Positions 29,556 to 29,615 of a stretch of 29,615 nt of DNA are shown here, in pieces. Each line of letters starts with the position of its first letter. Within the stretch, counting starts at the first letter, position 1. Origin of the DNA: a virus; IMG/VR virus record IMGVR_UViG_3300044515_000040, positions 1 through 29,615 of that record; one strand, given 5' to 3'. Made by a program: the position numbers and the translations under genes. Below the pieces are notes generated by a model, which had not been told where the DNA came from, did not search any database, and saw only the letters and a program-made list of their open reading frames with translations.

Positions 29556-29615
29556 AGCCGGGATGAACTCGCCCCAGTACTCCGGTTATCTCGACGGGCC
29601 CCAGGTTAGTTATGA
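29548..29615 (-). CDS. 3' end of a minus-strand gene (partial)
   Basis: The last 68 bp read on the minus strand give ITNLGPVEITGVLGRVHPGY-A and a TGA at 29550-29548. The ATG of the next minus gene is 8 bp before the end of this stop, an overlap of the same size as those at 4528 and 4991. The body of the gene lies beyond the window, so its function is unknown. Confidence 0.5.
   Translation of the reverse strand, partial: ITNLGPVEITGVLGRVHPGYA

Noticed and set aside
1-29615. tRNA genes, CRISPR arrays, IS elements, att sites, toxin-antitoxin pairs
   Set aside because: I looked on both strands and found no cloverleaf, spaced repeat array, transposase or recombinase frame, or terminal inverted repeats.

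Overview
The window looks like the late region of a tailed, non-contractile-tail (siphovirus-type) phage or prophage of a Gram-negative host. The DNA is GC-rich, genes are packed with ATGA, GTGA or TAATG junctions, and the order is the classical portal, head-tail connector, tail tube, frameshifted chaperone, tape measure, tail tip, lysis. A nested Rz/Rz1-type spanin pair implies an outer membrane. The tail-tip set (DUF2460, DUF2163, NlpC/P60 and a large tip protein) is the gene-transfer-agent-like arrangement common in phages of Proteobacteria. I see no integrase, repressor, replication gene, terminase, tRNA, IS element or CRISPR array, so the host genus and lifestyle cannot be fixed from this stretch.

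Layout. 1-424: the end of an Ala/Pro/Thr-rich protein and a small membrane protein. 424-5377: HK97-type portal, a collagen-like protein with 72 unbroken Gly-X-Y triplets, a gp6-type connector, a DUF115/MptE-like protein, a head-tail joining protein, a gp10-type protein and a DUF3168 tail-completion protein. No capsid protease or major capsid gene lies between portal and connector. 5381-10428: tail tube, the G/G-T chaperone pair made by a -1 frameshift, and a tape measure protein of about 1,300 residues with an unusual start region. 10428-20461: tail tip. Here a DUF2460 gene is duplicated in tandem and the second copy is fused through a poly-Gly linker to a glycoside hydrolase family 71 (alpha-1,3-glucanase-type) domain. 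It is followed by a chitobiase-C-like/carbohydrate-binding protein, DUF2163, NlpC/P60, a cupin and a 1,231-residue tip protein carrying a large insertion. 20461-23851: one fibre-like protein and two proteins with Sec-type signal peptides and internal repeats. 23862-26414: lysis and membrane genes (holin candidates, GH108 endolysin, coiled-coil membrane proteins, Rz and nested Rz1). 26411-27398: small unknowns. 27403-29615 is on the minus strand: a tiny membrane protein, two glycosyltransferases, an unknown protein and the end of another gene. A strong plus-strand terminator sits at 27707-27743.

How it fits together. The structural genes build a long flexible tail whose tip is rich in sugar-directed modules: GH71 hydrolase, chitobiase-C-like domain, probable lectin-like domains, an inserted repeat/CBM-like region and a cell-wall peptidase. 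The simplest reading is a phage that must cross a polysaccharide layer, possibly an alpha-1,3-glucan, before reaching its receptor. The glycosyltransferases, together with the DUF115-like protein in the head module, suggest that the phage may also modify a surface or virion glycan. The most novel points are the DUF2460-GH71 fusion with a 93-bp identical tract shared with its paralogue, the secreted-type tail genes, the cupin inside the tail-tip operon, and the hairpin/non-AUG start arrangement of the tape measure gene.
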